A DNA stretch of 64,000 bases, from NCBI GenBank assembly GCA_006384855.1, contig VCJN01000289.1:186001-250000 (forward strand), read 5' to 3'. Made by a program: the position numbers and the translations under genes. This DNA is from Tetraselmis striata. Taxonomy: Eukaryota > Chlorophyta > Chlorodendrophyceae > Chlorodendrales > Chlorodendraceae. Position 1 is the first letter of the stretch. The number at the start of each line of letters is the position of its first letter. This document shows, piece after piece, positions 12,120-24,950 of this stretch. A model generated the notes under the pieces. The model was not told where the DNA came from, made no database searches, and saw nothing but the letters and a program-made list of their open reading frames with translations.

Positions 12120-13560
12120 ACTGTATGATTGCGAAATTGAAATTGAAATTGATTACAACGTGCTAGCATGCTGCTCTCCACCGCTCAGACTGAGTTGTTC
12201 TTAGAGCATGCTATCTCTAACCATATGGAAATTTACATCTCAAGCTACCGGCAATGCTCGTTTGTTTCCAAGCCCCGCCTCCTTCCATCACGTGGTCAAT
12301 AGTTGTGTTGTTTTCCGGAAAACCCTTGGCGGTCGCCAATACGATCGACTACCGCTAATTGGCAGTGCGGAGATTATTAATGCATTGGTCCCCGAGCGCT
12401 TTCATGTACATCGGTAATGCACCGGCACCGGGAAATGTACGGTCGTCGTGCAGCGTCTTGGCTCCACCTGCCGCCATCGCTGTAAAAATCCCGCAGATCG
12501 CGGTGCTCATCGCCCCGCCGCGCCAGTTGTGGCGGTCCGCCGGCCTCGGCCGCGGTACACCGATGCTGCGTCCATCTCGCCCGCCTGAGCTCTCGCGATA
12601 GCATCCCCAAGGGGGATTGGACGGGAAAGGCGGGCACCAACTACCCCCCCCCCCCCCCCCCCGCCCCTCGTCCGCGTGACGTCATTCCGTGTGCGCCGGT
12701 CCAGCTCGAATGCGCGCCGCTCGCCTCCGCAGCGCGCCTCGCCACTGTAGTCGCCTGTCTAGGGCTGCCCGCCAGCTGGCTCCTCCGGCTGCATGGCCGC
12801 GAATCCATCATGGGACTCTCGCTCATGCCTCATGGCCCTTCAGTCGCCGCCGGGCATGGCTTCTCCGCCCCCGAACGCTAGCCCCGGCTTTATGTGCCGG
12901 GCTCCCGCCTCCTCGTCGCTCGCCATCCTCGCCCGTTCTCACGGGACGGCTGAGGTTTTCCTCGGTGTTTCGATCGGGTCGGCCGCACGGTGCCGCCGAA
13001 CACTCCGTCGTACTAAGCCAAAATGCTCAGATTTACAGGCAGGGGGAACACATACGGGTGGGGGTTACGCCATATCTTCCGCAAATCGGCTGCAAGTCGT
13101 ACCGAGGCGGTACGAGAACACATTTTTATTTTGAACAGCCCTCGTGAGTAGGCTGCACCCGTCCGAATCAAACATTCCCTCTCCACCCGTAGCGGATCTC
13201 GGAGAGGCCGACACATAGCCGAGGTCGTACTGGAAGTAGTTTTTGCAAACCCCGTACGACGTTGCTGCCCGATGGCGCCATCGGGCGCTACCGGGACTAC
13301 GAGTATTAATCGAAAAGGCCCCTGCACGGGCTCCCCTATCGTTGCACGATCCAAGGACCCGCTACAACAAGCCACCCCGCTCAGCGTTTTGCTGCACCCA
13401 GCCGGGCACGGGTCTTAGGGTTTGACAACGCCCATCACGTGGAGGTGGGGGTGGGACCGCCATGCCCGCCGCACCCAAGATCCTCCGCTCATGGTGGGCC
13501 ACTCTCCTTGGTGGCGGGCGCCAAGTCCATGATTGCGACTTGAGCCGGAGCCTAGTGCTA
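12120..13560 (-). mobile_element. R1 dispersed non-autonomous repeat, longest copy
   Basis: This segment reappears in parts elsewhere: 31694-32640 (opposite strand), 34370-34835, 19130-19316, 33520-33660 and 23211-23335. Read on the minus strand it ends in an (ATTTCA)n-type tail (12146-12167), which all 5'-shortened copies share, as expected for retroposition. It includes a 19-bp C run (12644-12662) next to a conserved GGCGGGCACCAACTA block. No long protein-like ORF is visible, so it depends on other enzymes. Confidence 0.6.
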
Positions 13561-13599
13561 ATATTGTGCAATCTGTGCATCGCGGGGTGAAGGGTCATT

Positions 13600-16500
13600 C
13601 ACCCCCGCTCACGCTTGCTCCGAACCGTCATCATTCTTTACATCACCTCCTCGTGCGATCCAAATCACCAAGTCTTCGGAACTTGGTTCATTGAGTGGAC
13701 GGCCTCCCCATGTTGCTAAATAAGCACTTTGGGGGCCATGCCACCCAATGCATACGCATGGAAAATTACATGCAAAAGAGTCCTAGCAGCGAGCTGGACT
13801 CTACCCGGGCCCGGGTCTTAGGCGTTGGCTTCCTTAGACTCTGCCCCCCGCCGCATGGTGTGGAGTTTCGCATGTGCATGGCAAGCGGTCAGATACCTTG
13901 CGGCTAGCGAAGCAGGCTGTGGCACATATGGAGAAGAGGTTCCCCATGCGCCGCGCATCGCGTGGCACCGTCATCTTATGCTTACTTATCTTCAGCCCTT
14001 GAGGGCCGGGCAGCGGTCACTTCGCACTAGCAATTTGGACGCCAGATGCCAGAAATATGTAGCGCAAGTCTTTGTATATGACAGCACCGTGACCATACTA
14101 GACTACTCCGGGACGTACGGTACTGGTCATCGGCCTCGACGATTACTCACTCGCTTAGCTCGTTGGGTAGGAGATCACGCGTTCATATGACCTCCAAATG
14201 CTTCAGCATATTATCCGTGGAATGATGACGCACCAAGGTGGCAGCTTGACATACAGACATGCCACGTTGGGTGGAATGCGCCTTAAGTCATTTGTGATCT
14301 TCGTGGTAGAGCTTTGTTTGTCGTAGCCTGTCTACCACGTAGATGCGCCTCGGGACTCGAGGTGGCAGCTTCGGAGGTCGACGCCTTCAAGAATGCCTAG
14401 GCGCCATTCTATGTCGCCGATCTGGGCTTCGACATTAGCGGCCTGCGTGAAGACGTGTTTCCAAGGCTTGGGCTCGGAGACAATTCCGCCTTGGACGTTC
14501 TCTGGGTATCTCTCCAGTCTCTCTGCACTGAGGTTCTGCCTGGCAAGAAAGCTGGAATTTGTTGGGTGTACGTCGTCCCCAAGCGTACTTCGGCGACCGC
14601 CGAGGAGAATTTTTGAATGCGACTGTTGGAAACATATCTTGGGACGCACAGTCTTGACGAGCGGCTGTGGATTGGAGAGTGATGCGCCGTCAAGATGCTC
14701 AAGACGGCGGAGCGCACCACAAGAAGCACAGCGGCCACGACATCAGGGATGCGTGCGACGTACTTCTTCAACAACGTGCCGATTTCTGGCATTGGTGCAC
14801 CAAGTTCCGGGATAACCCGTGTAAACAACCTGCAGTTGTTGCCGGTGCTTTGAAAGCCCCATCAGTCGACCATCAAGCGGCTATCGACTTCGTCGTCGAC
14901 TACGAATCCGTACGCTACCTCCGCCTAAACATCCGTGTGCCTGTATAACGCATTATGCCTAATTTTGTCTTCTAAGATGCCACGCACAATGCATCGCAGC
15001 CAACACTTTCCCCGGTCAATCTGCTCGCCGACGACGGTGAAGAACAAGCCTATGCAATATAGGTTTCTCCCTGCCGAATTGGCTGCGACAGGTTTAAGAT
15101 TGCGCCGGGGGCTTTCATTAATTTGTGGATTGTGACTTACAATGTGGACTTCATTGCAGCACTTTGTACATAAATTGAAAATGCATCCTATGCGAGACGC
15201 CTACCTATTATATTGGTCCTAAGATGTGCCTGCCTTCATTAACATCGACTGCGGCACCTTTGGGCGAGGCGGCAACACAGACACCGGCTCATGTTGACGA
15301 GGTGGGTCTTTCCGCTTCGTTGACTTCCACTTCCTCGATGTTCCGCCTGACGATCGGGTTCATTATGCTATCCAGATTCCAGCGCCTTCGAAGTCGGTAG
15401 TGGTAAAGCCTCAGCAATATGGTCCAGCCGTCGCAGCGAAGCAGGTAAGTTATCATATAACTGTGTCACATTGGCGTATGACTGCTAAGAGTATGCTGAC
15501 AGACCAAATTCTATGAAATTGTATATCCGACCTTTTCGCAGGCGGGAATCAAAGCCACAAAGTTGATGATGGCAATGCCGACAAAGATGAGTGCTTGATA
15601 CTAGAAAAACGGGTAAAACGCGGCAAAATCAGCGCCAGCCGGTGATTTGCCTCCTGCCTCGCCCAAGGCAACTGCCTCGGGTGAACATGTAGCAGTCCCG
15701 ATTGCGAAGCCTTCGCGCCGTTTTCCTACATGACCTTTGAAGGATCTTTCAGCCTGCGATCACCGACCATATTCAGGTCCAGGCAATCTCGAACCGCCGA
15801 TTCCTCGAGAGAGGACAACATTCTTTCTTTGTCACGCAACATATGGACGCATGCCGGGAAATCGGCGCGGAGGTCAAGAAGAAGCTGCCGGATCTTGTCG
15901 ACGACAACAAACTTGCGCCTTTCCAGCTAACGGCGGGAATCGTCACGATATGACTCTCGATTGCGAAGGTATGTATGTCGCAAATAAAATCCAGATAACT
16001 TGAAATACTGCAAGGTATGAGTATTGCGCATGTATCCTAAATTGTCGTTCCGCCTCCTAAATTTCTTAGGGCCCGAATAAGACCGCGTTGCTCTGTCCCG
16101 GAGTCCAGGTAGGGACGCCTACATTGGAAAGTGGATGCAGATGGCGCCGGTTGGCTTGGACTTTTAGCACCATTTGCACGGCTATATTTATGAGCCGTCG
16201 AAGACGCAAGTCGCTAACTCGGCTTCCGGGTGACGATGCTTCCCATGGAGCATTAAATTGTTTACATTTCACACGGGGCGCCCACTGGCACAAACTTGGC
16301 ACGGAGCATGTCAACAGTTTGGTCGGCACTGTCCTTTTTCTATTGTACTTCGACTGCGGCAGGCCATTGACACTCGTTCATTCGTTCGTAACGGCCCCGA
16401 CGTATTTGTCAAGGACGCCGTTCAGGCTTGAAGTGGGCATGCCCAAGATTGGTATGCCCCCCCCTCCCCCGCCCCCCGACCGTCATTACATTTAGCTAGA

Positions 16501-17260
16501 AACTACAAAAGGATTGATTTGCTATTTATGTCGGACGTATTGATGTATATCACCCGCCCCCCCCCCCCCCCTCACATGCTTTGCTGCAAGAAGGGTAAAC
16601 GCGCTGCCGAGTTTCTTAAGGGCTCGGAGTCGTTCTACCGCAGTTTTGGTCGCGCCTCAATATGTTGATGGCCGGAGGCGGCGGCGGGAACCTGTTTCAA
16701 GATCACAACAGCGCTTTGCAATAATGCCTTGTTCCTTGTGGACTGCCGGACGAAGATCACATCAGTCGTTGTGGAGGCAGCCACGACCGTGCATCGTGAT
16801 GGCCCTCCATGCCTGCACTAGTGGTCGCTCTATCTGGCGAGCAAGTCCTCGCAGTCCCACCAAACGTTGGCCGGCATCCTTCTACCGTCATGGGATGCCC
16901 AGATTGAAAGGCTAACGGTTCTACGCGGATTGATGGCCACTTGTACGCAAGGGTTGTTCTTGCAGCTGTGAGTGCCCCCTCTGCCTTCCTCTCGAAGCAT
17001 GCCGCTCACTTCTCTGCATATGACGTTCAATCAGAAGCTGTTCCCCACGACACTCGCCGACAGTTTCCCGCGACGATGTGAGCACATCGACCGCACCATG
17101 TTGGTATATGTCGGCAATGGTTGAAATTCCAGCCTCGAGGCATGTTCTCTGATCCCTCCAAGGCAGACTTCGAGCTCTCTTTGTTGGAGCTCGACGGTGG
17201 CGAGCCGACGGATGTTGAAGAGCCCTCCTTCATTTACCCGCACAAATGGGCATGAACATG
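13600..17260 (+). pseudogene. Decayed multi-exon gene or element, identity unknown
   Basis: Protein-like frames broken by stops and frameshifts recur along the plus strand. About 13985-14100 carries HFALAIWTPDAR and, in a shifted frame, VFVYDS, faintly like a Ulp1/C48 cysteine protease. About 14400-14600 reads FYVADLGFDISGLREDVF; about 15240-15444 reads FINIDCGTFGRGG; about 15760-15950 and 16110-16230 are also protein-like; 17130-17255 reads LKFQPRGMFSDPSKADFE. Two junctions still look like short introns: 15445-15541 (CAG|GTAAGT to TTCGCAG, 97 bp) and about 15967-16069 (AAG|GTATGT to TTCTTAG). I cannot name the protein. The protease idea is weak. Confidence 0.35.
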
Positions 17261-18772
17261 GGAGGTACATCTTGCCTAACACAAATACCTTGGTGGGGCG
17301 CTGCCTGACGCCGGGCGCCGGTTGAGCGTAGTCATGTCAACCCAAGCATGCAATCCACAAAAACAAAACGGGCCATGTGGCTCGTCGTTGCCCGAATCGG
17401 AGACACGGTGTGGCGGCATATTTATCACCGCGAAATCTCTAGCACATTGCCCCTAAGTATTGAGGACCACGAGTGCGCCGGCTCTCTTTTGACGATCATT
17501 CCGTAAGTGTGCTAAATGTAATTAATGTGGAGTGCACGATGCCAAGACGAGCATACTAGCCGCACGTGGTGAGTGGCCTTTGGGGGGTGCACCTTTGCGG
17601 GTAGTGCTTTGTACATCATTCATTCATATTTTTTCACGTTCGATACTGAAATATTGACCGCCGTCGATAGCACCAGCCGGAAGTTCACAAAGATTCAAAG
17701 ATACGGTGCTAGTGCTCGGGGGCGCCGCGACAGCAAACAACGTTTATACGGCGCTAAATCATATAGCTCCGAAATCAATCTGCCAACGGGGCGGGGATAA
17801 CCGCTTGGAGCCGTTCCGCGGTGTGGCGCCGTAATCATTATGTATAGCTTCAATTCAGTTGATGTATTTCTTTATCAGTACTACATATAGCCGCGGATAT
17901 TTGTGGCCTAAGCACGGCACGGGCTACACCGGACCCGTCACAATGCGCCTCAGGAGGCCGCGCATATGGAGAAGCAAGCATATAGTGGACGACGAAAACA
18001 AGCTCCTACATGCCGCACCTCGTTCGGATGAGTGCTTGGTGGGGATCTGCGGGGTGGGCCATAAATCGTATGTATAGCTTCAATGCAAATGCTATATGTA
18101 TTATAGATATTTTTTATCTATACTACATATAGTCGCGCAAATGAATAGCATTTATTGGACAAACTAGGACGGTGTAACATGCCGCACCTCGTCCGGATGA
18201 CTGATTGGTGCCGTTCCGCATCCTCGCGTCGTAAACCGTTTTGCGCCCGTAAGTATTGCCCCAAACATGTCACACTCTATACATGAGCCTTCGCAAAGCG
18301 CGCAAATATAAGAGGCGCATGTTGGAAAGTATCTGCTCGTGGACGAGGCGAATCCGGTGCAACGTGCGGCGGATATTCCTGATGACCACATGATGCCGTT
18401 TCGGGGGGTGGCACGGCCGATAAGCCATATATCTCTGAAAACAAATCTGCCAAACCGCGGCACGCGCTATACCGGAGTCTTCACAAAGCGCGCCGTGGGG
18501 GCGCATGTGGGGAAGCATCTGTTGAATGATGCAAACACGCTGCAACATGCCGAGGCTCGTCCGGATGACCGCTTGGAGCCGTTCCGCGAGGTGGCCCATA
18601 AAACATTTAGCTCCGAGACCAATCTGCCAAACCGCGGCACAAGCTATACCGGAGGCTTCACATAGTGAGCCGTCGGGGCGTACATGTGGGCTAGCACCTA
18701 TTGAACGACGCAAACACGCTGCAACATGTTGAAACTCGTCCGGATGACCGCTTGGTGCCGTTCTACGGGGTG

Positions 18773-19316
18773 AACAACCAAGTCAGCTGACTCAAGAACA
18801 CCGCCCACTACTAACCATGTGCCCGGTGCAGCTCATATGATACACACACCCATGACATCACCACACACACAGGACACACGCCGCTGATTACCACAATCCA
18901 CCACAGGCAACACCCACCCAATTACATGTCGGAGGGCATCGCAGCCCCCACCAATCACACTAGCCGGCTCAGCGGTGGATAAATAATGAGCAACGCATAG
19001 CTATTCCGGTCAGCCCCCTTCCCCCATCTCACCTTGGTAGCTGCAGGCGGGACGCTTCGGCTGCCTAAGCTTGCCTGCTGAGCTCTGACTGGGATAGGCC
19101 TGACTTAGGTAGGGACAGCAGGGGGGCGCTGCTATCCTAGCTTCAGCCCAATGGAAGGAGGGGCTTGGGCACACAACCGGAAGGCCGGTAGCTTGAGCTG
19201 TAAGTACACATAGTGTTCCCTATCATGGTCAGAGATAGCATGTCCTAAGAACAACTCAGTCTGGGCCAGTGGATGCAGCATACCAACAATTGTAATCAAT
19301 TTCAATTTCAATTTCC
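18773..19316 (+). mobile_element. R1-type retroposon inserted in a satellite monomer
   Basis: About 540 bp of non-satellite DNA split one type-B monomer; the uninterrupted version is at about 29825-29860. The insert ends in a TTTCAA-type tail (19297-19316), and its last ~180 bp match the R1 3' end. The flanks ACGGGGTG and CGCGGGTG may be a degraded target duplication of about 8 bp. The 5' part (18773-19130) has no other copy in the window. Confidence 0.6.
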
Positions 19317-22300
19317 GCGGGTGGGCCACAAACCATATACCTCCGAAACCAATTTACCAAACCGCGGCACGCGCTATACCGGAGTCTTTACAAAGCGCGC
19401 ATAATAGGGACGTGCATATGGGGAAGCATCTATTGAATGAGTCGAACACTCTGCACCATGCCGAGGCTCGTCCGCATGACCGCTTAGTGCCGTTTCGTGT
19501 GGTGGCCAATAAACCATATAGCTCCGAAACCAATTTGCCAAACCGCAGCACGCGCTATACCGGAGGCTTCACATAGTGCGCCATGGGGCACAAATGTGGG
19601 CGAACATCTATGGGATGAGGCAAACGTGTGCCAACATGCCGAAGCTCGTCCGGATGACCGCTTGCGTTTCAAATAACCGCTTGTGAGTCGTTCCGCGAGC
19701 GAGGCGGCTTAGAAACCGTATTGCGCCCACCTATATTTGTCCAAGCACGGCATGGGCTATTTACCGGAGCGTTCACTACAAAGCGCGCCAATAAGACGCG
19801 CATATGGGCACGCATGTGTTGTACGAGACAAACGCGATGCAACATGCCGCGGGCTATTCATGATGACCGCCGGGTGCCGTTGCCTCGCGGTGTGGCTTTG
19901 TAAACCGCACTGCGCCCATATTCTTGTAACGCAAGCACAGCACGCGATATGCCGAAGCCTTCATAAAGCGCGCCAAAGGGAGGCGCATATGGGGTAGCAT
20001 GTATTGAGCGAGGCGAACGCGACGCAACATTCCGCACATTGTCAGGATGAGTATTAGGAGCCGTTCCGCGGTGTGGCGCCGTAAACGGTATAGCGGCCAT
20101 ACCGACTATGTGGCCCAAGCACGGCACGGGCTTCACCGGACCCGTCACAATGCGCTTCAAGGGGGCGCGCAAATGGAGAAGCATATAGTGGACGAGGCGA
20201 ACACGCTCCAACATGCCGCACATCGTTCGGATGGCAACTTGGTGCCGTTCCGTGGAATGAGGCATAACCGAATAGTTCCAATGCAATTGATGGCTTTCTT
20301 TCTAGATTGGTGCATTTACAATGACAGCACGGGCAGCACCGGAGACGTCATAAGACGCCTCAAGCAGGCGCGCATATGAATAACATGTATTTGACGAGGC
20401 AAACACACTGCAACATGTCGCGACTCGTCCGGCATACCGCTTGTTGCCCTTCCGCGGTGAGGCGCCTTAAACCGCACCGCGCCCCAAATAATGCTCCACA
20501 ACATGTCACGCGCTATGCCAGAGGCTTCGCAAAGCGCAAGACTGGAACGCGCATATTGGCAAACGTCTATGGAGCGAGGCAAACATAGGTGCAGCATGCT
20601 GCGGCTATTCATGGCGACAACCTCGGGCGGTTGCGCGGTGTGCCTTTGTGAACCGTAGTGTTAGGCCCAAACATATGTGCCCTAAGCACGGCATGCGCTA
20701 TGCCGGAACCTTAACACAGCGAGCCAAAATGACGCGCATATGGGCAAGCATGCTTGACAAGGCAAAGGCGACGCAACATGCCGCACTTCGTCCGGATGAG
20801 TACTTGGAGGCGTTCCGCGGTGTGGCGCCGTAAACCGCATAGCGGCCATACCGCGTGTTTGGCCCAAGCACGGCCCGATACCACCTATGAGGCGCAAGCA
20901 CGGCACAGGCAGAACCTGAGCCGTCAAAACGCGCCTCAAGCGGGCGCGCATGCGCAGATGCATGTTTTGGACAAGGGGAATTTGATGCCACATGCACCTC
21001 GTCCGGATGAGTGCTTGATGCCGTGCGGCGTGGTGGCCCATGAACCATATAGCAGCCACACGTATGTAGCACAAGCATGGCACGGGCAGCACCGGCGCCG
21101 TAACGATACACCTCAAGCAGGCGCGCATATGGAGCAGCATGTATTGGACAAGACAAAGACGATGCAACATGCCGCAGCTCGTCCGGACGAGTGCTTGGTG
21201 CCGTGCGGGGTGGTCCATAAACAGTATATTGCGGCCATATCTACGGGGCTCAAGCACGGCACCGGCAGCACCGGAGCCGTCAAAGGGCGCCTCAAGCGGG
21301 TGCGCATATGGAGAAGCATGTACTGGACAAGCAAACACAACGCAACATGCGATACCTCGTCCGGATGATTGCTTGGTGTTAGCGGCTGAGGGGGACCTAC
21401 GCCGGGTAGCTTTAATACAAGCATTGTAATTATTTGGGGAATAATGTATGTATACTCACGGCGCGGGCTACACCGGAGCTGCTACAAGGTGCCTCAAGCG
21501 TGCGCGCATATGGAGAAGCATGTTTTGGACAAGGCAAACACGATGCAACATGCAACACATCGTCCGGATGAGTGCTTGCTGCCGTGCGGCGGGGTGGCCC
21601 ATAAACCATATTGCGGCCATACCCAGCATGTGGCCCAATCACCGCACGGGCAGCACCGGAGCCGTCACAATTCGCCTCAAGCGGACGCGCATACGGAGAA
21701 GCATGTATTGGACCAGGAAAGCACGATGCAACATGGCGCAACTCGTCCGGATGAGTGACTGGGGAAGTGCGCCGAGGTAGCGTATAAGCCATGTATCGGC
21801 CATAGTTATGTGGCCCAAGCATGGCACGGGCTACACCGGAGCCGTGACGATGCGCCTGAAGCTGATGCGCCTATGGAGAAGAATGTATTGTGTAAGGAAA
21901 AACACGATGCAACACAATGCCACACCTCGTCGGATGAGTGCTTGGTGCCGTGCGGCGAGGTGGCCCATAAACTGTCTAGCGGCCATATCTATGTTGCCCA
22001 AGCACGGGACGGGCAGCATTGGAGCCGTCACAAGGCCCCTCAAGCGGGCGCGCCTATGGAGCAGTACGTGTTGGACAAGGCAAACACGATGTAACATGCA
22101 ACACCTCGTCTGGAGTGCTTGGTGCCGGGCGGCGGGGTGGTCCATAAATCGATTAGCGGCCATACCTATGTGACCCAAGCACGGCACGGGCAGCACCGGA
22201 GTCGTCAAAAGCCGCCTCAAGGGGCACGGATATGGAGCAGCATGTTTTGGGCAAGGCAAACATGATGCAACATGCCGCACCTCGTCCCGATGAATGTTTG

Positions 22301-23210
22301 GTGCCGTGCGGCGGGGTGTTCCATTAATCGCATAGCTGTATTGCAAATGTTTTAATTGTTTTTGGGAGTGTATGGATAAACACTGTAATGGCTACACAGG
22401 AGCCGTTTTAGGGTGCCTCAAACGGGCATGCATATGGAGCAGCATGTATTGGACAAGGCAAACACGATGCAACATGCCGCACTTCGTTTGGATGAGGCCG
22501 TGGTGCCGTGCGGCAGGCTTGCCCATAAACAATATAGGGGCTATATCTATGTGACCCAAGCACGGCACCGGCAGCACCGGGGCCGTAACGGGGCGCCTCA
22601 AGTGGGCGCGCATTTGTGCGGCTGGGGGCGGAGCACAAGCTGTATAGCATTTATGCAAGTAAAATCGTAACTGTCTTGGGAAGAATTGATTTATAATCAT
22701 GGCGTGGGCTACACAGTTGCTGCTTCAAGGTGCCTCAAGCAGGCGCTCATACGTAGCAGCATGTATTGGGCAAGGCAAACATGATGCAACTCGCAACACA
22801 TCGTCCGGATGAGTGCTTGGTGCCGTGCGGCGGGGTAGCCCGTAAACTGTGTAGCGGCCATACCCATGTGGCCTAAGCACGGCACGGGCTACACTGAAGC
22901 CGCTACAAGATTCCTCAAACGAGCGTGCATATGGAGAAGTATGTATTGGACAAGGGAAACACTACGCGTCATGCCGCATGTTGTCCGGGTGAGTGCTTGG
23001 CGCCGTTCCGCGTCGTGGCCAATAAACCATATAGCTCCGAAACCAATTTGCCAAACCGCTGCATGCGCTATACCGGAGGCTTCACGGAGTGCGCCACGGG
23101 GGCGTGAATGTGGGCTAGCATCTATTGGACGAGGCGAACATGTTGCAACATGCCGAAGCTCGTCCGGGTGACCGCTTATGAGCCGTTCCGCGGGGTGGCC
23201 CATAAACCTT

Positions 23211-23335
23211 GCGTCGGCCGAGGACGACGAGATCCGAGATCCGAGATCCGCCTACGGGTGGGGAGGGGGGTCTACACGACTCGGACGGGGGCAGCCTACT
23301 CGCGAGGGATGTTCGAAATAAATCGTTTTCTCGTA
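23211..23335 (-). repeat. R1 fragment at the edge of the virus-like island
   Basis: It contains GATCCGCCTACGGGTGG and CTACTCGCGAGGGATGTTCG, matching the reverse complement of 13130-13250 and the segments at 31694-31740 and 34390-34490. It joins satellite DNA on the left to a virus-like ORF on the right. Confidence 0.6.
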
Positions 23336-23849
23336 CCTCGGTACGACAGAGCGATTTTCCAGCGATTTCGGGACCGGAGGCGCCCTTTCCTCAAGCCTCG
23401 TGATGTCCGACGCAACGTGCCTTATGAAATCAGAGATATCGCGGTACGCGCGCCCTGTCGTCCAGCGTCCAAAAAAGGATTCCATATTGATCTCCCGGAC
23501 GAGCTCGGAGTATCTCGTGGACACCTCATCGTGTTTGCTGTACCGTTCCGACCATCCCATTGCACTGGATACGCTCGAAATGGCCCCCGCGAGAAGCGAA
23601 AGGCATCCGGATACGGTCACGGCTATACCGATATCGCCGGTATGCCTAATACCGAAAACAATGTTAACGCGCGCACCCGACCGCCAAACTGATCAGAATG
23701 TTGCTGTATATCACCGCATCGTACCGTTTCTTGAAATATCGGTAAGCGTCCTCGTGAATCGTTCGTAGTTTTCTGGATAACTCGCGCCACCGAAGCAGCA
23801 AAGGGTTCTCGATGTCGATACTGACAGGGGGGTCGGAGCCGCTGCTCAT
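23336..23849 (-). pseudogene. Two-transmembrane SLATT-like protein, one frameshift
   Basis: The ATG at 23849 opens 61 codons with a charged helix (RWRELSRKLRTIHEDAYRYF) leading into a first hydrophobic segment (SNILISLAVGC). A stop falls at 23664-23666, right after a short CG-dinucleotide run. One frame over, from about 23660 to 23340, a second hydrophobic segment (VTVSGCLSLLAGAISSVSS) and a soluble helical region follow. Helix, two membrane segments, then A/S-x-x-Y helices is the layout of SLATT-type 2TM proteins known from bacterial defence loci and large DNA viruses. The 3' end runs into R1 repeat DNA. Family assignment is from pattern only; function is unknown here. Confidence 0.45.
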
Positions 23850-23900
23850 TTGTTAGTTTCGGAATTAAAACTTGGCCGCGAACACCATCCTCGCCGCGAA

Positions 23901-24231
23901 CTAGGAACCCATCGTTTGGAATCCGCCCTCGAACGGCGAATAGCCCTCCTCATAGCGTTTGATCTCGACGAGAGCCAGCGCCGGCTTTGAGATGCGCCCC
24001 TTTTTCAGGAGCGACTTGAATTCTTTGAAGCGGATCCCGCGTTCGTAGAGGACAAGGATATCGATGACATCGTCGCTGAAGCCCGGATACTTTGCTCGAA
24101 AGTACTCGCGATTGAATTCGGGCTGATATTTGTAATCGAAAGCCGCCACACGCGAGGAACGCTTGGGTGAGATAGCTTCGCTCCGCGGGTGTCATCGCCC
24201 GACCGAGGGACGTTTCGCAGGTGCTACTCAT
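23901..24231 (-). pseudogene. Small hypothetical protein with one frameshift, virus-like island
   Basis: The ATG at 24231 (MSSTCETSLGRAMTPAERSY) overlaps the stop of the upstream ORF as ATGA. The protein-like sequence changes frame near 24150 and continues as FDYKYQPEFNREYFRAKYPG and an acidic/basic helical part to a TAG at 23901-23903. About 110 residues if the shift is ignored. No family recognised. It lies between the SLATT-like ORF and the zinc-knuckle ORF on the same strand. Confidence 0.45.
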
Positions 24232-24467
24232 TCGTTTACGATAATGAAGGGAAAATCGTTTGTTGCAGCATCCGATGGGCGAACGGCGCTGCTTCTCGCT
24301 TGATGCGTCTTTCGCTCATTGTTGCACGAAAAACACTCGAAGTAGTCCGGGCGTATCTTCTTGCCGCACTTGCACGAGTTCGTCTTCTCGGCTTCGCGCT
24401 TGCGATAACACGGGAAGCACGTAGCGAAATCACCTTTGATCTCGCGCTTGCGACAGACTTGGCACAT
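24228..24467 (-). CDS. Small double zinc-knuckle protein
   Basis: 79 residues starting with ATG and intact. Eight cysteines form two knuckles: C2-x2-C5 with C17-x2-C20, and C32-x-C34 with C45-x2-C48. The C-terminal third is polar. Its stop overlaps the start of the next ORF by 4 nt (ATGA), which is typical of compact viral or bacterial gene packing and unlike the intron-bearing host genes nearby. It probably binds zinc; whether it binds nucleic acid is unknown. Confidence 0.55.
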   Translation of the reverse strand: MCQVCRKREIKGDFATCFPCYRKREAEKTNSCKCGKKIRPDYFECFSCNNERKTHQARSSAVRPSDAATNDFPFIIVNE

Positions 24468-24630
24468 TGCGGTGTCGTCGGCGGCGGATCTGCTGAAGGA
24501 GACGGCGACTTAGACGGACGATGGCATTTTGCACTCTTGATTCGCGCTCCGCGGTTGCTCCACTTAAGTGTGTCATGCAAGTGTAGATTAAAAATATGAC
24601 AAAGTAGTGTACACCAACGTCGCGCGCAAG

Positions 24631-24864
24631 ATGGGCCGGCGCCGCGTTTTCAGCGACGAGGAGCGCGCGGAGCGAATGAAGATCTCGCAGAAGAAATGGC
24701 GCGACAAGAACAAGAAGCAAATCGAGAAGTATAGAGCGCGCTATGTTTTGCGATGTAGCAAACGCATTAACGCGTACATGCGCGAATACTATGAATCGCA
24801 CAGAGAGAGCATCCTGGAGCGCCAAAAGGCATACTACCAACGCCGCTGGGCGGATCGGGCGTAG
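24631..24864 (+). CDS. Small basic Tyr-rich helical protein
   Basis: 77 residues from the ATG at 24631 (the open frame extends 5' without another ATG). It is very rich in Lys, Arg, Glu and Tyr, with repeats of a Y-x(n)-Y pattern (KKWRDKNKKQIEKYRARY; REYYESHRESILERQKAYYQ). Small proteins of this kind are common in large DNA viruses of algae and protists. It is divergent to the zinc-knuckle ORF (24467). A nucleic-acid-binding role is only inferred from charge. Confidence 0.55.
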   Translation: MGRRRVFSDEERAERMKISQKKWRDKNKKQIEKYRARYVLRCSKRINAYMREYYESHRESILERQKAYYQRRWADRA

Positions 24865-24950
24865 CCCTTCGCGCCACGGCGGAAGCGGCTTAAGGCGGGC
24901 GCCGCGGAGGCTCATGGAAACATATGAGTTGAAAGAATACACAATTCGCA

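Noticed and set aside
20682..21338. Long ORFs in the satellite on both strands
   Set aside because: They arise from a 180-bp, stop-poor repeat; monomers carry indels that break the frame, so no gene is called.
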